Below, in pieces: positions 8,434 to 17,103 of a DNA stretch of 35,988 nt. The DNA lies in assembly GCA_002505765.1 (NCBI GenBank), contig DAVZ01000070.1, forward strand, positions 1 through 35,988. Reading direction: 5' to 3'. The translations under genes and the position numbers were made by a program. Source of the DNA: Methanobacterium sp. UBA176. Its GTDB lineage: Archaea > Methanobacteriota > Methanobacteria > Methanobacteriales > Methanobacteriaceae. How positions within the stretch are numbered: position 1 is the first letter of the stretch; each line of letters starts with the position of its first letter. Below the pieces are notes generated by a model that made no database searches, had not been told where the DNA came from, and saw only the letters and a program-made list of their open reading frames with translations.

Positions 8434-9861
8434 ATTACGAAGAAATTAATCCTTGCAGTGCTAATAATATTTAGCACAGGAATTCTTTGTTCAAGCAATC
8501 TATACGCCACAAATGAAACCCAAACAGATAATGCAACCAGTGATGTTAGTACATTATCACAGCCATTAAACAACTCTGATAATTCAGCAGAAACACCAAA
8601 GCTTGCAGCTAACAATACAACCAGTAGTTTTATTCGAGGAATATGGATAAAAGCTGAAGATGCACAAAGATTAAATCAAACAAGTGTGCAAAGCTTTAAA
8701 AATGCAAATATAACTGATGTATTTGTTTTAGCAAGAAATGTGACAGGAGCTACAGGATATCAAAACATACTTAACCATGTCATCGGCGAGTTGAACGGCA
8801 CTGGAATAAGGATCCATGCATGGATAATCTGTTTTAGGGTCATGTATCCAGATGGTTCATGGGGATGGATTAATCCACACCCAGACAAATATCAGGTGAG
8901 AGTTCAGCGCATATTACCATACAGAGTACGGGTTAGAAAATGGATTAGAACCAGACGTTTCATTAGAGGAAGATGGCAAACCAGATGGGTTCGCAGATGG
9001 ATTAATGTAACTCGTCACAGAACAATATATAGAAACGAAACACGTTACAATAATACACATAGTAACAATTTAATCAGATTTATTTCAAGTGTTACAGAGA
9101 AATTTTCAGGACGTATACATGGAATACATCTTGACTATGTTCGATATTCAGGCTTAGGGGATAATTCAGCCCATAAACACAATGGAACAGAGGTAATAAC
9201 ATCATTTGTACGGCGGGTTCATGAAACTGTTAAAAGAATAAATCCAAATATTCAGCTTTCTGCTGCTTTAATGCCCGAAAGTAAAGCAAATACAGGGAAC
9301 TATGGAGAGTGCTACACCAGGCTTTCAAATTACCTTAATTTCAAGGTTGATAATGGGGCATCAGGATACATCCTGAATTCAGCTATAACACAAGCTAAGC
9401 CCATATATATCACAAGCGATAACATTAATAGCGTAAGAATTGACACAAATCGAATAAATACAATTGTCAATGGTTTAATGGCATTAGGATTAAAAGCAGT
9501 AAACTGGGGTTTAGGCCCTAATACACACTATGCAGTGCTTCAAGATGTTAAAATACCCGAAAACGCATTAATAATTAATATTTATGGCGGAGCTTGTGCT
9601 GGTACAATATATGAAATGGGACTAAACTATTATAAGAAATTAGTCAGAGCCAGGAAAGTATTTAGCGTCTGGATACCACCAGCTGCAAATATTAGTGGTT
9701 TAGCATGGTTACCAAGGGCCCATGATGACAATTTCAGTCCATCAAGATTTAGAGGATTAGCAAATCCAGACAAGTATCTATTGAATAATGGATATGAATA
9801 TATCTACTCTGGAGATTTAAACACTATAATATCCGCTATATATAAACACACAACAGCATAA
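8434..9861 (+). CDS. Secreted glycoside-hydrolase-like protein with an arginine-rich insert
   Basis: About 475 residues if started at ATT 8434; starting at GTG 8458 gives 467. The longer form has a good signal peptide (two lysines, a hydrophobic core LILAVLIIF, then a small-residue cleavage region before NETQ). A Ser/Thr/Asn-rich linker follows. The domain from GIWIKAEDAQRL on resembles TIM-barrel glycosidase-like families of the GHL10 type: a predicted strand with FVLARN, then IHAWIICF, then the hallmark GIHLDYVRYSG. An insert at about 8893-9050 is extremely basic. The product is exported and may act on cell-surface glycans; no substrate can be inferred. Confidence 0.7.
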   Translation: MTKKLILAVLIIFSTGILCSSNLYATNETQTDNATSDVSTLSQPLNNSDNSAETPKLAANNTTSSFIRGIWIKAEDAQRLNQTSVQSFKNANITDVFVLARNVTGATGYQNILNHVIGELNGTGIRIHAWIICFRVMYPDGSWGWINPHPDKYQVRVQRILPYRVRVRKWIRTRRFIRGRWQTRWVRRWINVTRHRTIYRNETRYNNTHSNNLIRFISSVTEKFSGRIHGIHLDYVRYSGLGDNSAHKHNGTEVITSFVRRVHETVKRINPNIQLSAALMPESKANTGNYGECYTRLSNYLNFKVDNGASGYILNSAITQAKPIYITSDNINSVRIDTNRINTIVNGLMALGLKAVNWGLGPNTHYAVLQDVKIPENALIINIYGGACAGTIYEMGLNYYKKLVRARKVFSVWIPPAANISGLAWLPRAHDDNFSPSRFRGLANPDKYLLNNGYEYIYSGDLNTIISAIYKHTTA

Positions 9862-10086
9862 AAACACGTAAATTGTACTTTTAAGCGAAGCTGATTTTTT
9901 CACGGTTTAAATCTACTATTTCTTTTTTTATGTATTTTAATAATCTTTAGAGAAGATTCTGCTATTAAGTTGTGGTCAGTAATTATTTCTACAAAGTCAT
10001 TTCTTTTTAAATGAAATGGGTTAAAAATAAGTAAAAATTTAGATTTATTATTGCATTAAAATAATAAAATTAGATTATTGTCCATT
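9862..10086. other. Intergenic, no feature seen
   Basis: AT-rich sequence between the secreted protein and the ferritin remnant. Nothing recognisable. Confidence 0.4.
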
Positions 10087-10380
10087 TTATTCCGCTGAAG
10101 GAGTAAAAACCCTCTGTCCAGGTCCACTGTCAAGCATGAATAACCCGCTTTTAGAATCACCTGCAAGTTTGATTTTTTGAAGCACGCCAATTGCAGATTC
10201 TTCCCCCCTCAACCTGTTCAGCTACAAACTACTGGAGGAAATTGTTTGCTGCATGATCACTTTCAAACATTGCTGAGTCCACTAAACTGTTTATTAAACC
10301 TGTAACCTTCTGTTCATGTCTATAAACATGTTCAAACCCACCCTGAGTTATTGAAGCTGCTTAGTGAACATGCATTTCAA
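10087..10380 (-). pseudogene. Ferritin pseudogene (C-terminal two thirds)
   Basis: Reading leftwards, the minus strand gives QGGFEHVYRHEQKVTGLINS, LVDSAMFESDHAANNFLQ, a TAG where ferritins have Trp, FVAEQVE, then after a +1 slip in a run of six G (about 10203-10208) EESAIGVLQKIKLAGDSKSG and LFMLD..PGQRVF. This is the bacterial/archaeal ferritin pattern (EHEKKVT..IN, DHA..NFLQWF..EQVEE, GLFMLD). A further TAA lies before AASITQ. The N-terminal helices are missing or unrecognisable. The gene is dead; it would have encoded an iron-storage protein. Confidence 0.8.
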
Positions 10381-10691
10381 GGTCTTCAAGCTTTTGCAAG
10401 TTTTTCAAGCACAGATCCGCCAGTTTCATTTCCTCTGGCCATTAAAGTATTATCAGATGCAAGTACAGTACTTTATCATACCATAAATCCATGATCATTT
10501 ATACACCAATAAGATAGTATATACCTCTCCTGTAATGAATTTTATGGTTTTAAATTCTTCAAAATTAGATATATAAAGATTTTAAAATGTGTTTTTACCA
10601 AAAAAACTCTAAACATATCCATAAAGCAAAAAAAACTTGATAAAAACTCTTAATCAATACTTAAATATCTATGGTCCTAACATTTTTGATT

Positions 10692-11114
10692 CTATGAACT
10701 TTCAGACTCTTTATCACTCACCCTAACAACGTCTGTGCCGGCAATTTTATCCAGATACCTTAATTTTGAATTTCCAGCTACCAGGCCGATTAAAACATCT
10801 AAAATCAGCGGTATCCATAAGATTTTAGATAAATTCCTTATTAATGCTTTTTTATAATTCATCTGACCTTCATCTGCAATAACTTTAATTTTTAAAATGT
10901 TTTTACCTACAGTTGCACCATTTTTACCCTCAAAGTATGTGAAATATCCAATAATTATCAACACCACTAAAACAAGCCAGTAATTTAAAATATAAAAAGT
11001 ATCTGTTATTGCAATTAGGGGATAGGTTAAGGCACCTGTAATCCATATTATAAGTGTTATAACCAAAAAATCTATTAATAATGCTGCAAATCTTTTAACC
11101 CATAATTTTTCCAT
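10692..11114 (-). CDS. RDD family membrane protein
   Basis: A 140-residue protein with the RDD domain signature KRFAALLIDFLV (Arg and Asp near the start of the first helix). Three hydrophobic segments follow, at about residues 10-30, 42-62 and 95-115, and the GKNILKIKVI segment typical of the family. RDD proteins are small integral membrane proteins, often of unknown function, some linked to ion or solute exchange. Its C-terminus is acidic (DKESESS). It lies downstream of hypE on the same strand with an 84-bp gap; cotranscription is possible. Confidence 0.85.
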   Translation of the reverse strand: MEKLWVKRFAALLIDFLVITLIIWITGALTYPLIAITDTFYILNYWLVLVVLIIIGYFTYFEGKNGATVGKNILKIKVIADEGQMNYKKALIRNLSKILWIPLILDVLIGLVAGNSKLRYLDKIAGTDVVRVSDKESESS

Positions 11115-11198
11115 TTTAATCCCTTAATTTTATATTTCTTACCTGTATTTTTCCTGATTCTTCCCAGACAACCCTATCAAAGAATAAAAAGAATTTTT

Positions 11199-12209
11199 TT
11201 AACAAACCCTTGGAACTGGATCCGCTATCGGAGCTTCAAGGATTCTTTTTCCACCAAGTAAAGTCTCAATAATCACATGTTTATCTTCAGTTACTTCGCC
11301 GATAATCTGAGCCTCCTTACCATATTTAGTAATCCTGATAGCTTCAAGAATTTCTTCTGCCTTTGACGCTTCAACACCCATAATCACTTTTCCTTCGTTT
11401 GCAACTTCAAAGGGGTCTATTCCCAGCATTTCAGAGGCTGCATGAACCTGTTCTTTAACTGGAATTTTTTCCTCAAGGACGAACATTCCTATACCTGATT
11501 TTGAAGCAAGCTCGTTTAGAGCATTTGCAATTCCGCCCCTTGTAGGGTCTTTCATTGCTTTAACTCCCCCTATTTTTAAAGCTGCCTCAGTCATTTCAGT
11601 AACCGGTGCCACATCTGATTTTAAATCTGTTTCAAATCCAAAACCTTCTCTATAGGACATCAACGCAATACCATGATCTCCAACACTACCAGTCAGAATG
11701 ATTTTATCCCCTACCTCAAGAGCCGAATCACCTGTTATTTTACCTTTTTCAGCTATTCCAATACCTGTTGTGGAGATAATTATTTTATCAAGTTTATCCT
11801 TTTCCATTACTTTTGTATCTCCAGTTACAAGGGAAACATCAGCTTCAATGCACGCCTCATCCATTGATTTGATTATCCTCTCAAAATCTTCACTTGTAAA
11901 ACCTTCGCTAATAACCATTGCATTTGCAATGGCAAGGGGCTTTGCTCCCATCACTGCAACATCGTTTACAGTTCCGGTAATTGATAGTTTTCCTATATCC
12001 CCACCAGGGAAAAATATAGGATCAATTGTATGGCTGTCAGTACTTATCACAATTTCATACTCACCAAAGGGAATTGTAGCACCGTCATCCAGTTCTCCAA
12101 GCCCTATTCCACCGTTAACTTTTTTATTTTTAATGTTATTAAGTATCATATCTGATATCAGACTCTGCATCATTTCTCCGCCAGCGCCGTGTGCCATCCC
12201 GATTTTCAT
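11199..12209 (-). CDS. hypE: Hydrogenase maturation protein HypE
   Basis: A 336-residue protein that dehydrates the carbamoyl group on its own C-terminal cysteine to a thiocyanate, supplying the CN ligands of [NiFe]-hydrogenase active sites together with HypF and the HypCD scaffold. The AIR-synthase-like fold is shown by the N-terminal GMAHGAGGEMMQ, ELDDGATI, NDVAVMGAKPLAIA and KDPTRGGIANALNEL. The essential tail is present: DPVPRVC, with Cys as the last residue. Methanogens of this group need several hydrogenases, so this is a core gene. Confidence 0.97.
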   Translation of the reverse strand: MKIGMAHGAGGEMMQSLISDMILNNIKNKKVNGGIGLGELDDGATIPFGEYEIVISTDSHTIDPIFFPGGDIGKLSITGTVNDVAVMGAKPLAIANAMVISEGFTSEDFERIIKSMDEACIEADVSLVTGDTKVMEKDKLDKIIISTTGIGIAEKGKITGDSALEVGDKIILTGSVGDHGIALMSYREGFGFETDLKSDVAPVTEMTEAALKIGGVKAMKDPTRGGIANALNELASKSGIGMFVLEEKIPVKEQVHAASEMLGIDPFEVANEGKVIMGVEASKAEEILEAIRITKYGKEAQIIGEVTEDKHVIIETLLGGKRILEAPIADPVPRVC

Positions 12210-12252
12210 AGATTCACCTGTTGTTATTTATGCTGTAAAGTGCTTTATTTAA

Positions 12253-12544
12253 CTCATTCTATAAAAAATAGAAATCCATATAAATATTTTTTCTATTAAT
12301 GAATTGGTACAATGTGGTTATATCTTTTTTTATATCTGATAAATTAATTCATTAATGATCTGTTCTGAATGAAATATTTAAATATGTTTAAATAATATAT
12401 CTTACATTCTAAGTGATTTAATTTAAATTGATCTAAAATGATTCTATTCTACCGAATAGTACTTTTTTGAGAAAATGACTTTAAAAAATCTCTTATTATT
12501 AACTACTTTAAAATGAGGTTGAAGAAGCTTTCAGTTTCTGAACC
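12253..12544. other. AT-rich region upstream of the hairpin array
   Basis: Divergent intergenic DNA between hypE (minus) and rps8e (plus). It contains AT-rich stretches such as TTTAAATAATATATC near 12389 that could serve as TATA boxes; none is unambiguous. The rps8e promoter must lie here or within the array that follows. Confidence 0.4.
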
Positions 12545-12686
12545 TTCGAAAATCCTTGATTTTCGAATGCCGGCAAAACTTCTAGTTTTGCGGCCGTAAA
12601 AAATCAGAGATTTTTCACATGCCCGAACATAACGTGTTCGGCGGCCTGCAAATCCACGATTTGCAGCCCCAAAATAAAAAATTTTG
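12545..12686 (+). repeat. Tandem array of six short hairpins leading into rps8e
   Basis: Six adjacent inverted repeats. H1 12545-12567: 10-bp perfect stem, CTT loop. H2 12573-12591: GCAAAACT/AGTTTTGC, TCT loop. H3 12599-12615: AAAAATC/GATTTTT, AGA loop. H4 12623-12641: CCGAACA/TGTTCGG. H5 12646-12666: CTGCAAATC/GATTTGCAG, CAC loop. H6 12670-12686: CAAAAT/ATTTTG, ending at the first base of the rps8e ribosome-binding site. H2, H4 and H5 can be extended by two or three GC pairs past a bulged base. Such dense regular pairing is not expected by chance and could structure the rps8e leader or be a dispersed repeat. Confidence 0.8.
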
Positions 12687-12696
12687 AGGTGAAATT

Positions 12697-13077
12697 ATGG
12701 CAATATGGCAAGGAGAATCATTAAGAAAACCAAGCGGAGGGCGCGCAAAACTTAACAAGAATAAAAGAAAATCTGAACTTGGAAAAAGCCCTGCCGAAAC
12801 TAAAATCAGCGAAAGAAAGGTTAAATATATCAGAACTAAAGGCGGGAACAGAAAGGTCCGTTTAACAAATGAAAATAAAATTAACGTTGTTAATCCTGAA
12901 ACAAACAAGGTAGAGGTTGCAGAGATTTTAAGTGTTATTGAAAACAACGCCAACACTCACTTTGTGCGTAGGAACATCATAACAAAGGGCGCTATTGTTG
13001 AAACCAGCGCTGGAAAGGTTAAAGTAACTTCAAGACCAGGACAGCACGGTATGATTAACGGTGTTTTGTTGGAATAA
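12697..13077 (+). CDS. rps8e: Small-subunit ribosomal protein S8e
   Basis: A 126-residue basic protein with the archaeal S8e signature at its N-terminus (AIWQGESLRKPSGGRAKLNK) and later ELGKSP, KGGNRKVRL and the C-terminal TSAGKVKVTSRPGQHGMING. It is the archaeal/eukaryal eS8 component of the 30S subunit. GAGGTG lies six bases before the ATG, and the last hairpin of the upstream array ends at this site. A T-run follows the stop, and polB2 begins 65 bp downstream on the same strand. Confidence 0.96.
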   Translation: MAIWQGESLRKPSGGRAKLNKNKRKSELGKSPAETKISERKVKYIRTKGGNRKVRLTNENKINVVNPETNKVEVAEILSVIENNANTHFVRRNIITKGAIVETSAGKVKVTSRPGQHGMINGVLLE

Positions 13078-13083
13078 ACCATA

Positions 13084-13090
13084 TTTTTTT
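13084..13090 (+). terminator. Possible T-run terminator after rps8e
   Basis: Seven consecutive T residues follow the rps8e stop by six bases. Archaeal RNA polymerase commonly ends at such runs, but readthrough into polB2 is equally possible because the gap is short. Confidence 0.35.
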
Positions 13091-13141
13091 AATTATTTTC
13101 TATACATTCAGTAATGGTGTATCTTATTGAAAGAGGAAATA

Positions 13142-13771
13142 ATGGAACAAAAAGATCTGTTCCTTGAAGCCATAAATAAAAAGCTGCCTGCTGGCATGGA
13201 ACTTGAATACGAAGGGTTTTATCAGAGGGGTTTTTTTGTAACTAAGAAAAGATACGCCCTTATTGAAGACGATGCCATTATCGTTAAAGGTTTAGAACTT
13301 GTAAGAAGAGACTGGGCACCTATTACTAAAAAAACCCAGCAAAAAGTTCTAACTGCTATTTTAAAGGAAGCATCTCCACAAAAAGCTGCTAAAATTATTA
13401 AAGATGTAATTGATAACATTAGAAAGGGTAACGTGATGCTTGAAGACCTGGTTATACACACCCAACTTACCAAAAATCCCCGGGAATATTCACAAATGGC
13501 TCCACATGTTTTAGCTGCAAAAAAAGCGATAGAAAAGGGTAGAAAGGTTGGAAGAGGCTCAATCATAAGATACGTTGTTGTTAAAGGGAGAGAACCAATA
13601 AGTAAACGAGCCATTCCCATTGAAGATGCTGATATTTCTAATTATGACCCTAACTACTACATTGAAAATCAGGTCCTTCCTGCAGTAGGCAGAATTATAG
13701 AAGCATTAGGCTATTCAGAGCAGGAAATACTGCACAAAGAAAAACAGAGCAGTCTGGATGCATTTTTTTAA
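13142..13771 (+). CDS. polB2: DNA polymerase B, small subunit PolB2 (C-terminal half of a split polymerase)
   Basis: A 209-residue protein equal to the C-terminal thumb part of family-B DNA polymerases. It begins PAGMELEYEGFYQRGFFVTKKRY, where KKRY is a conserved DNA-contacting motif, and continues with the thumb-domain helices. In Methanothermobacter, PolB is known to be encoded as two proteins; the exonuclease and palm catalytic motifs belong to the large PolB1, which is not in this window. The last eight residues, QSSLDAFF, are a canonical PCNA-interacting (PIP) box. I chose ATG 13142, preceded by GAGG with a five-base gap, over an upstream TTG at 13127. Confidence 0.9.
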   Translation: MEQKDLFLEAINKKLPAGMELEYEGFYQRGFFVTKKRYALIEDDAIIVKGLELVRRDWAPITKKTQQKVLTAILKEASPQKAAKIIKDVIDNIRKGNVMLEDLVIHTQLTKNPREYSQMAPHVLAAKKAIEKGRKVGRGSIIRYVVVKGREPISKRAIPIEDADISNYDPNYYIENQVLPAVGRIIEALGYSEQEILHKEKQSSLDAFF

Positions 13772-13926
13772 TTAGTTTTTAAGAATAATCTCCTATCACT
13801 TTTTTAGAATTTTTAATATGATGAAATTTCAATAATAAATTACTTTACTCTCTAATTTTTCCTTAAGTTTATATTCTATTTAGTTTAATTTAGTATCATT
13901 CCTCAAAATATTATAATGGTGTAATA

Positions 13927-14607
13927 ATGATAAAAGCAATATTTTTTGATATTGACGATACTTTGTATGATACTTCTGGTTTTGCCAAGCTTGCAAGGAA
14001 AGCTGCACTGAATGTAATGATCGATGCAGGACTACCTTTGACATCTGAGGAAGCTTATCTTCTTTTAAGGGAAATAATAGATGAATATGGTTCTAATTAT
14101 GACAAACATTTCAACGTTTTAACCAAAAGAGTATTCAGTGAAGAAAAGCCTTTACTTATTGCTCTGGGAATGATCACCTATCACAACGTTAAATTTGCTC
14201 TCCTTAGACTGTTTCCACAAACTACCAGAACATTGATTTACCTGAAAAAACAGGGGTACAACCTGGGAGTCATATCCAACGGAATAACCATTAAACAATG
14301 GGAAAAGTTGATAAGGCTGGATCTCCATCATTTCTTTGATCATGTAATAACTTCAGAGGAAGCAGGCGTGGAAAAACCTGATAAACGAATATTTGAATTA
14401 GCACTTGAAAAAATGGGTTCAAAAGCAGAAGAATCAGTTATGATCGGCAATAAGTTCAATGAAGATATAATGGGCGCTTTAAATAGCGGAATATCTGCCA
14501 TACTTGTCAACTCAAAATTAGAAGAGCATGATAAGGCATACCTTAAAAAAAATAATATAAAGATAGATGTAATTTCCCATATTGGGGAGATCATGAAGAT
14601 TTTGTAG
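13927..14607 (+). CDS. HAD superfamily hydrolase (subfamily IA)
   Basis: A 226-residue phosphatase-like protein. Motif I is FFDIDDTLYD with nucleophile D8 and general acid D10. Motif II is the serine in GVISNG, motif III the lysine in GVEKPDKRIF, and motif IV MIGNKFNEDIMGA. The cap between motifs I and II is helical, as in subfamily IA. The substrate is unknown. The same neighbour order, a HAD gene after PolB2, is what I recall for Methanothermobacter. GGTG precedes the ATG by seven bases. Confidence 0.88.
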   Translation: MIKAIFFDIDDTLYDTSGFAKLARKAALNVMIDAGLPLTSEEAYLLLREIIDEYGSNYDKHFNVLTKRVFSEEKPLLIALGMITYHNVKFALLRLFPQTTRTLIYLKKQGYNLGVISNGITIKQWEKLIRLDLHHFFDHVITSEEAGVEKPDKRIFELALEKMGSKAEESVMIGNKFNEDIMGALNSGISAILVNSKLEEHDKAYLKKNNIKIDVISHIGEIMKIL

Positions 14608-14718
14608 AATTTTGAAAATAAATCAATTCGATTAATAAAGAAAAAAATTTTATTCTAAAAATGCTTTTAAGGAAAAATAAGTTAAGAAACTAAATAAAAA
14701 GCGGCAGGTGATTCAATA

Positions 14719-16266
14719 ATGGAGTACTATCACGACCCCAAAATGCAGAAAATATTTGACTATTTAAAACAGCCAAAAACCCTGGAAGAATTAAAACTTT
14801 CGGATTCATTTATTAGAAATTTAATTTTAAAACTTATTTCCAGTTATGGAACCCTAAAAACAAGCAGAATAAATGAAATTACTGGAATTCACTGGGATAT
14901 TTTAGAAGAAAATATTAAAAAACTTGAAGAAGATAGTTTCTGCGCCCCTACAAGTGGTGGGTTCCTGTTTTCAAGCGTTGAATACACTGTAACAAAAAAA
15001 GGACATGAAAAAGCCAAAAGAAGTCTGGAAGAAAACCCTTATATTGGCTTAGCTCCTGTTTCATATGAAGAATATTACAATATTATGAAAATTCAGCTCA
15101 AGGGCAGATTTCCCATCCATATCCCAGAGAAAGTAATAGATTTCACCTTCAGGGATGTTGTAGGCGTTGAATATGCAAAGGAAGTTTTAATTGAATCATG
15201 TACAGTGGGGAGAGGTATTTTTGTCTATGGTTCTCCTGGAACCGGTAAAACATTTATAGTAAGTAAAATGCCTGATTTATTACCTCCGCTTGTGATTCCC
15301 AAGTTTATAGAATTTGGTGGTGCTGTAATTCAGCTTTATGATCCTGATTTTCATAAAAAATGCGAAGAACAACCTGAAGATCCACGCTGGGTTAAAATTT
15401 ATGCACCATTTGTGCTTACTGGTGCAGAACTCAGTTTAAATAAACTCGAAACTAACTACAATCCAAATAAAGGAGTATATGAAACTTCACCAATTATAAA
15501 GGCCAATGGAGGCATTCTTTTAATAGATGACCTTGGAAGACAGAGAGACGACCATGAACTCATCCTGAACAGGCTTATTGTACCTATGGAAAATAAAAAA
15601 GATGTTATTTATGTAAGGGGAATTCCAGTAATCGTTCACAGTAATTTTATTCCCATATTTTCCACCAATTTGGATATAAGTATAATGGATGAGGCTCACC
15701 TTCGAAGGGCTCCGTTACATATTTTCCTTAGAAATCCCCCCATTGGTGAACTTGTAGAAGTTTTTAAGCGAAATCTGGATATTTTGGGTGAAAAATACGG
15801 AGATGAGGTTTTAGAGAGATTTTTAAAAGTTTATATCCCTGTTTCTGAAGGTGGAGAAGGTCTTGATCCAACATTTGCCCATGCAAGAGACCTGGCCCAG
15901 ATTACACAGGCCGTAAGGATAAGTCAGGGTAAAGAAGTCATTGATGTAGATGTTCTGGAACCAGCACTTAAAAAGCATATCTTAATTCAGCTTCAAAGGC
16001 TTAAAATCGATATTGCCCAGATTTCAAAGAAAGTACGCTCCTATCGTGTGGCGACTGATAATTTAGAATTGGCATTTATAGCTTTAAATGAAATAGGAAC
16101 GTGTGAAATTTCATTTGAAAAGGATTCAATTCTTATTGACGTGGACGAAACTATTACACCTGTCTATCTGGCAACATATTTGCATAGAAAAGGAATTACT
16201 GCAGATAAAATTGATCTGGTTGCAGAATCAGAAAGGGAGCTTAGAAGAACAATTCTCCATAACTGA
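14719..16266 (+). CDS. AAA-type ATPase with N-terminal winged-helix-like region
   Basis: A 515-residue protein. Residues about 1-110 are helical and resemble a winged-helix region, including TVTKKGHEKAKR. The ATPase core has Walker A GSPGTGKT near residue 171 and Walker B GILLIDD near residue 265. After that come a plausible sensor-1 segment (PIFSTNLD) and an arginine-rich HLRRAPLH segment. The C-terminal 150 residues include a helical lid (ARDLAQITQAVRISQG). It is commonly annotated as a predicted ATPase with chaperone activity; no substrate or partner is known to me. GGCAGGTG precedes the ATG at about ten bases. Confidence 0.8.
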   Translation: MEYYHDPKMQKIFDYLKQPKTLEELKLSDSFIRNLILKLISSYGTLKTSRINEITGIHWDILEENIKKLEEDSFCAPTSGGFLFSSVEYTVTKKGHEKAKRSLEENPYIGLAPVSYEEYYNIMKIQLKGRFPIHIPEKVIDFTFRDVVGVEYAKEVLIESCTVGRGIFVYGSPGTGKTFIVSKMPDLLPPLVIPKFIEFGGAVIQLYDPDFHKKCEEQPEDPRWVKIYAPFVLTGAELSLNKLETNYNPNKGVYETSPIIKANGGILLIDDLGRQRDDHELILNRLIVPMENKKDVIYVRGIPVIVHSNFIPIFSTNLDISIMDEAHLRRAPLHIFLRNPPIGELVEVFKRNLDILGEKYGDEVLERFLKVYIPVSEGGEGLDPTFAHARDLAQITQAVRISQGKEVIDVDVLEPALKKHILIQLQRLKIDIAQISKKVRSYRVATDNLELAFIALNEIGTCEISFEKDSILIDVDETITPVYLATYLHRKGITADKIDLVAESERELRRTILHN

Positions 16267-16831
16267 TTTCTATCTTTATTTAAGTTAAGAACCAGCTATT
16301 CTCCCTTTCTTTATTTTTTAATGTATGCGAGTTCTTTAACAACACTTTAACTGATTTTTATTTTATAATGATTAATCAATATTTATCATGATTAATATAG
16401 TAAAATATATATACAAATGAAAACCTAGAAATTAGTATGCATTGAAGAACAAAACCTTATTGGTATCGCCTCTAAACACTCATAATTAAAGGTTATTTCT
16501 TCTTTGCAGCTCCTCAAAACTTTGGACTGCGGAAGCCCTCTAATTTTTTACGCTTCCGCTAATCCATTTTATCAAATCTTTATCTTTGAACTCTCTTTTA
16601 AAATTCCAGCAGGTGAATGATAATTGTAATAATTAATCAATTAAAAATCATAACACTTATCTGTATAAACGAACATAATATGTAATGGTTATCATTAATT
16701 TAACACATTCACCACGTGTTATCCAAATGAAAACCAGACCACTTCAGGGACGGCATAACATGATGTCTTCACGAATACAAACCTTTTTTATGCTAGGCTG
16801 TCCCTATTCCAATAAATTTTTGCTATGAGGA
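16267..16831. other. Intergenic region with hairpins and a possible transposon end
   Basis: No gene is apparent. Inverted repeats occur at 16507-16530 (GCAG/CTGC plus TCC/GGA) and 16529-16559. A duplicated ATGATTAAT lies near 16366-16397. AGGCTGTCCC at 16795-16804 matches the end of the MITE-like element at 18206. A promoter for the small membrane protein at 16838 must lie in the last part. Confidence 0.4.
16529..16559. repeat. GC-rich hairpin in an AT-rich spacer
   Basis: GCGGAAGC at 16529-16536 pairs perfectly with GCTTCCGC at 16552-16559 around a 15-base loop that contains TTTTTT. It stands out from the surrounding AT-rich DNA. It could belong to a small RNA or be a repeat; it is too far from the AAA ATPase stop (about 260 bp) to be an obvious terminator. 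Confidence 0.45.
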
Positions 16832-16837
16832 TTGAAA

Positions 16838-17080
16838 ATGAAAATATTTGCAACTATAACAGGGATAGTAATAGGGATAATCTTTGCATTTTTTGGTTAT
16901 TTCCTTTTAGGAATTCCTATAGCCTTAGCATTTGCACAAATTATCGGTTCTGATTTATCATTTATAATTGCAGTAATAATAAGCTTTATAATTGGTTTTA
17001 GATGGGCATATGATAATGCTGAAAAAATAGAAGAAGAAAGGAAAATTAGAAGATATAAAGTGCAGAAAATTGTAAAGTAA
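16838..17080 (+). CDS. Small two-helix membrane protein
   Basis: About 80 residues, starting at ATG 16838 (16832 in frame is an alternative ATG that can be read from a neighbouring AAAATGAAAATG pair; TGAGGAT lies just upstream). Two hydrophobic segments (ITGIVIGIIFAFFGYFLLGI and FIIAVIISFIIGF) are followed by a charged basic tail (EKIEEERKIRRYKVQKIVK). No family recognised. It is convergent with the sugar dehydrogenase gene, which ends 24 bp away. Confidence 0.6.
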   Translation: MKIFATITGIVIGIIFAFFGYFLLGIPIALAFAQIIGSDLSFIIAVIISFIIGFRWAYDNAEKIEEERKIRRYKVQKIVK

Positions 17081-17103
17081 TTTAAAGATCCAGTAAAATC
17101 AAC

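Noticed and set aside
11698..12252. 184-residue open frame antisense to hypE
   Set aside because: It is a shadow frame of a strongly conserved gene, with Ser/Pro/Ile-rich composition typical of antisense reading.
13127..13141. TTG 13127 as the polB2 start
   Set aside because: The GAGG site lies after it and fits ATG 13142, whose product has the expected N-terminus.
16746..16804. AGGGAC...GTCCCT inverted repeat as an insertion sequence remnant
   Set aside because: The arms match only partly and no coding remnant lies between; only the AGGCTGTCCC match to the MITE end is kept as a note.
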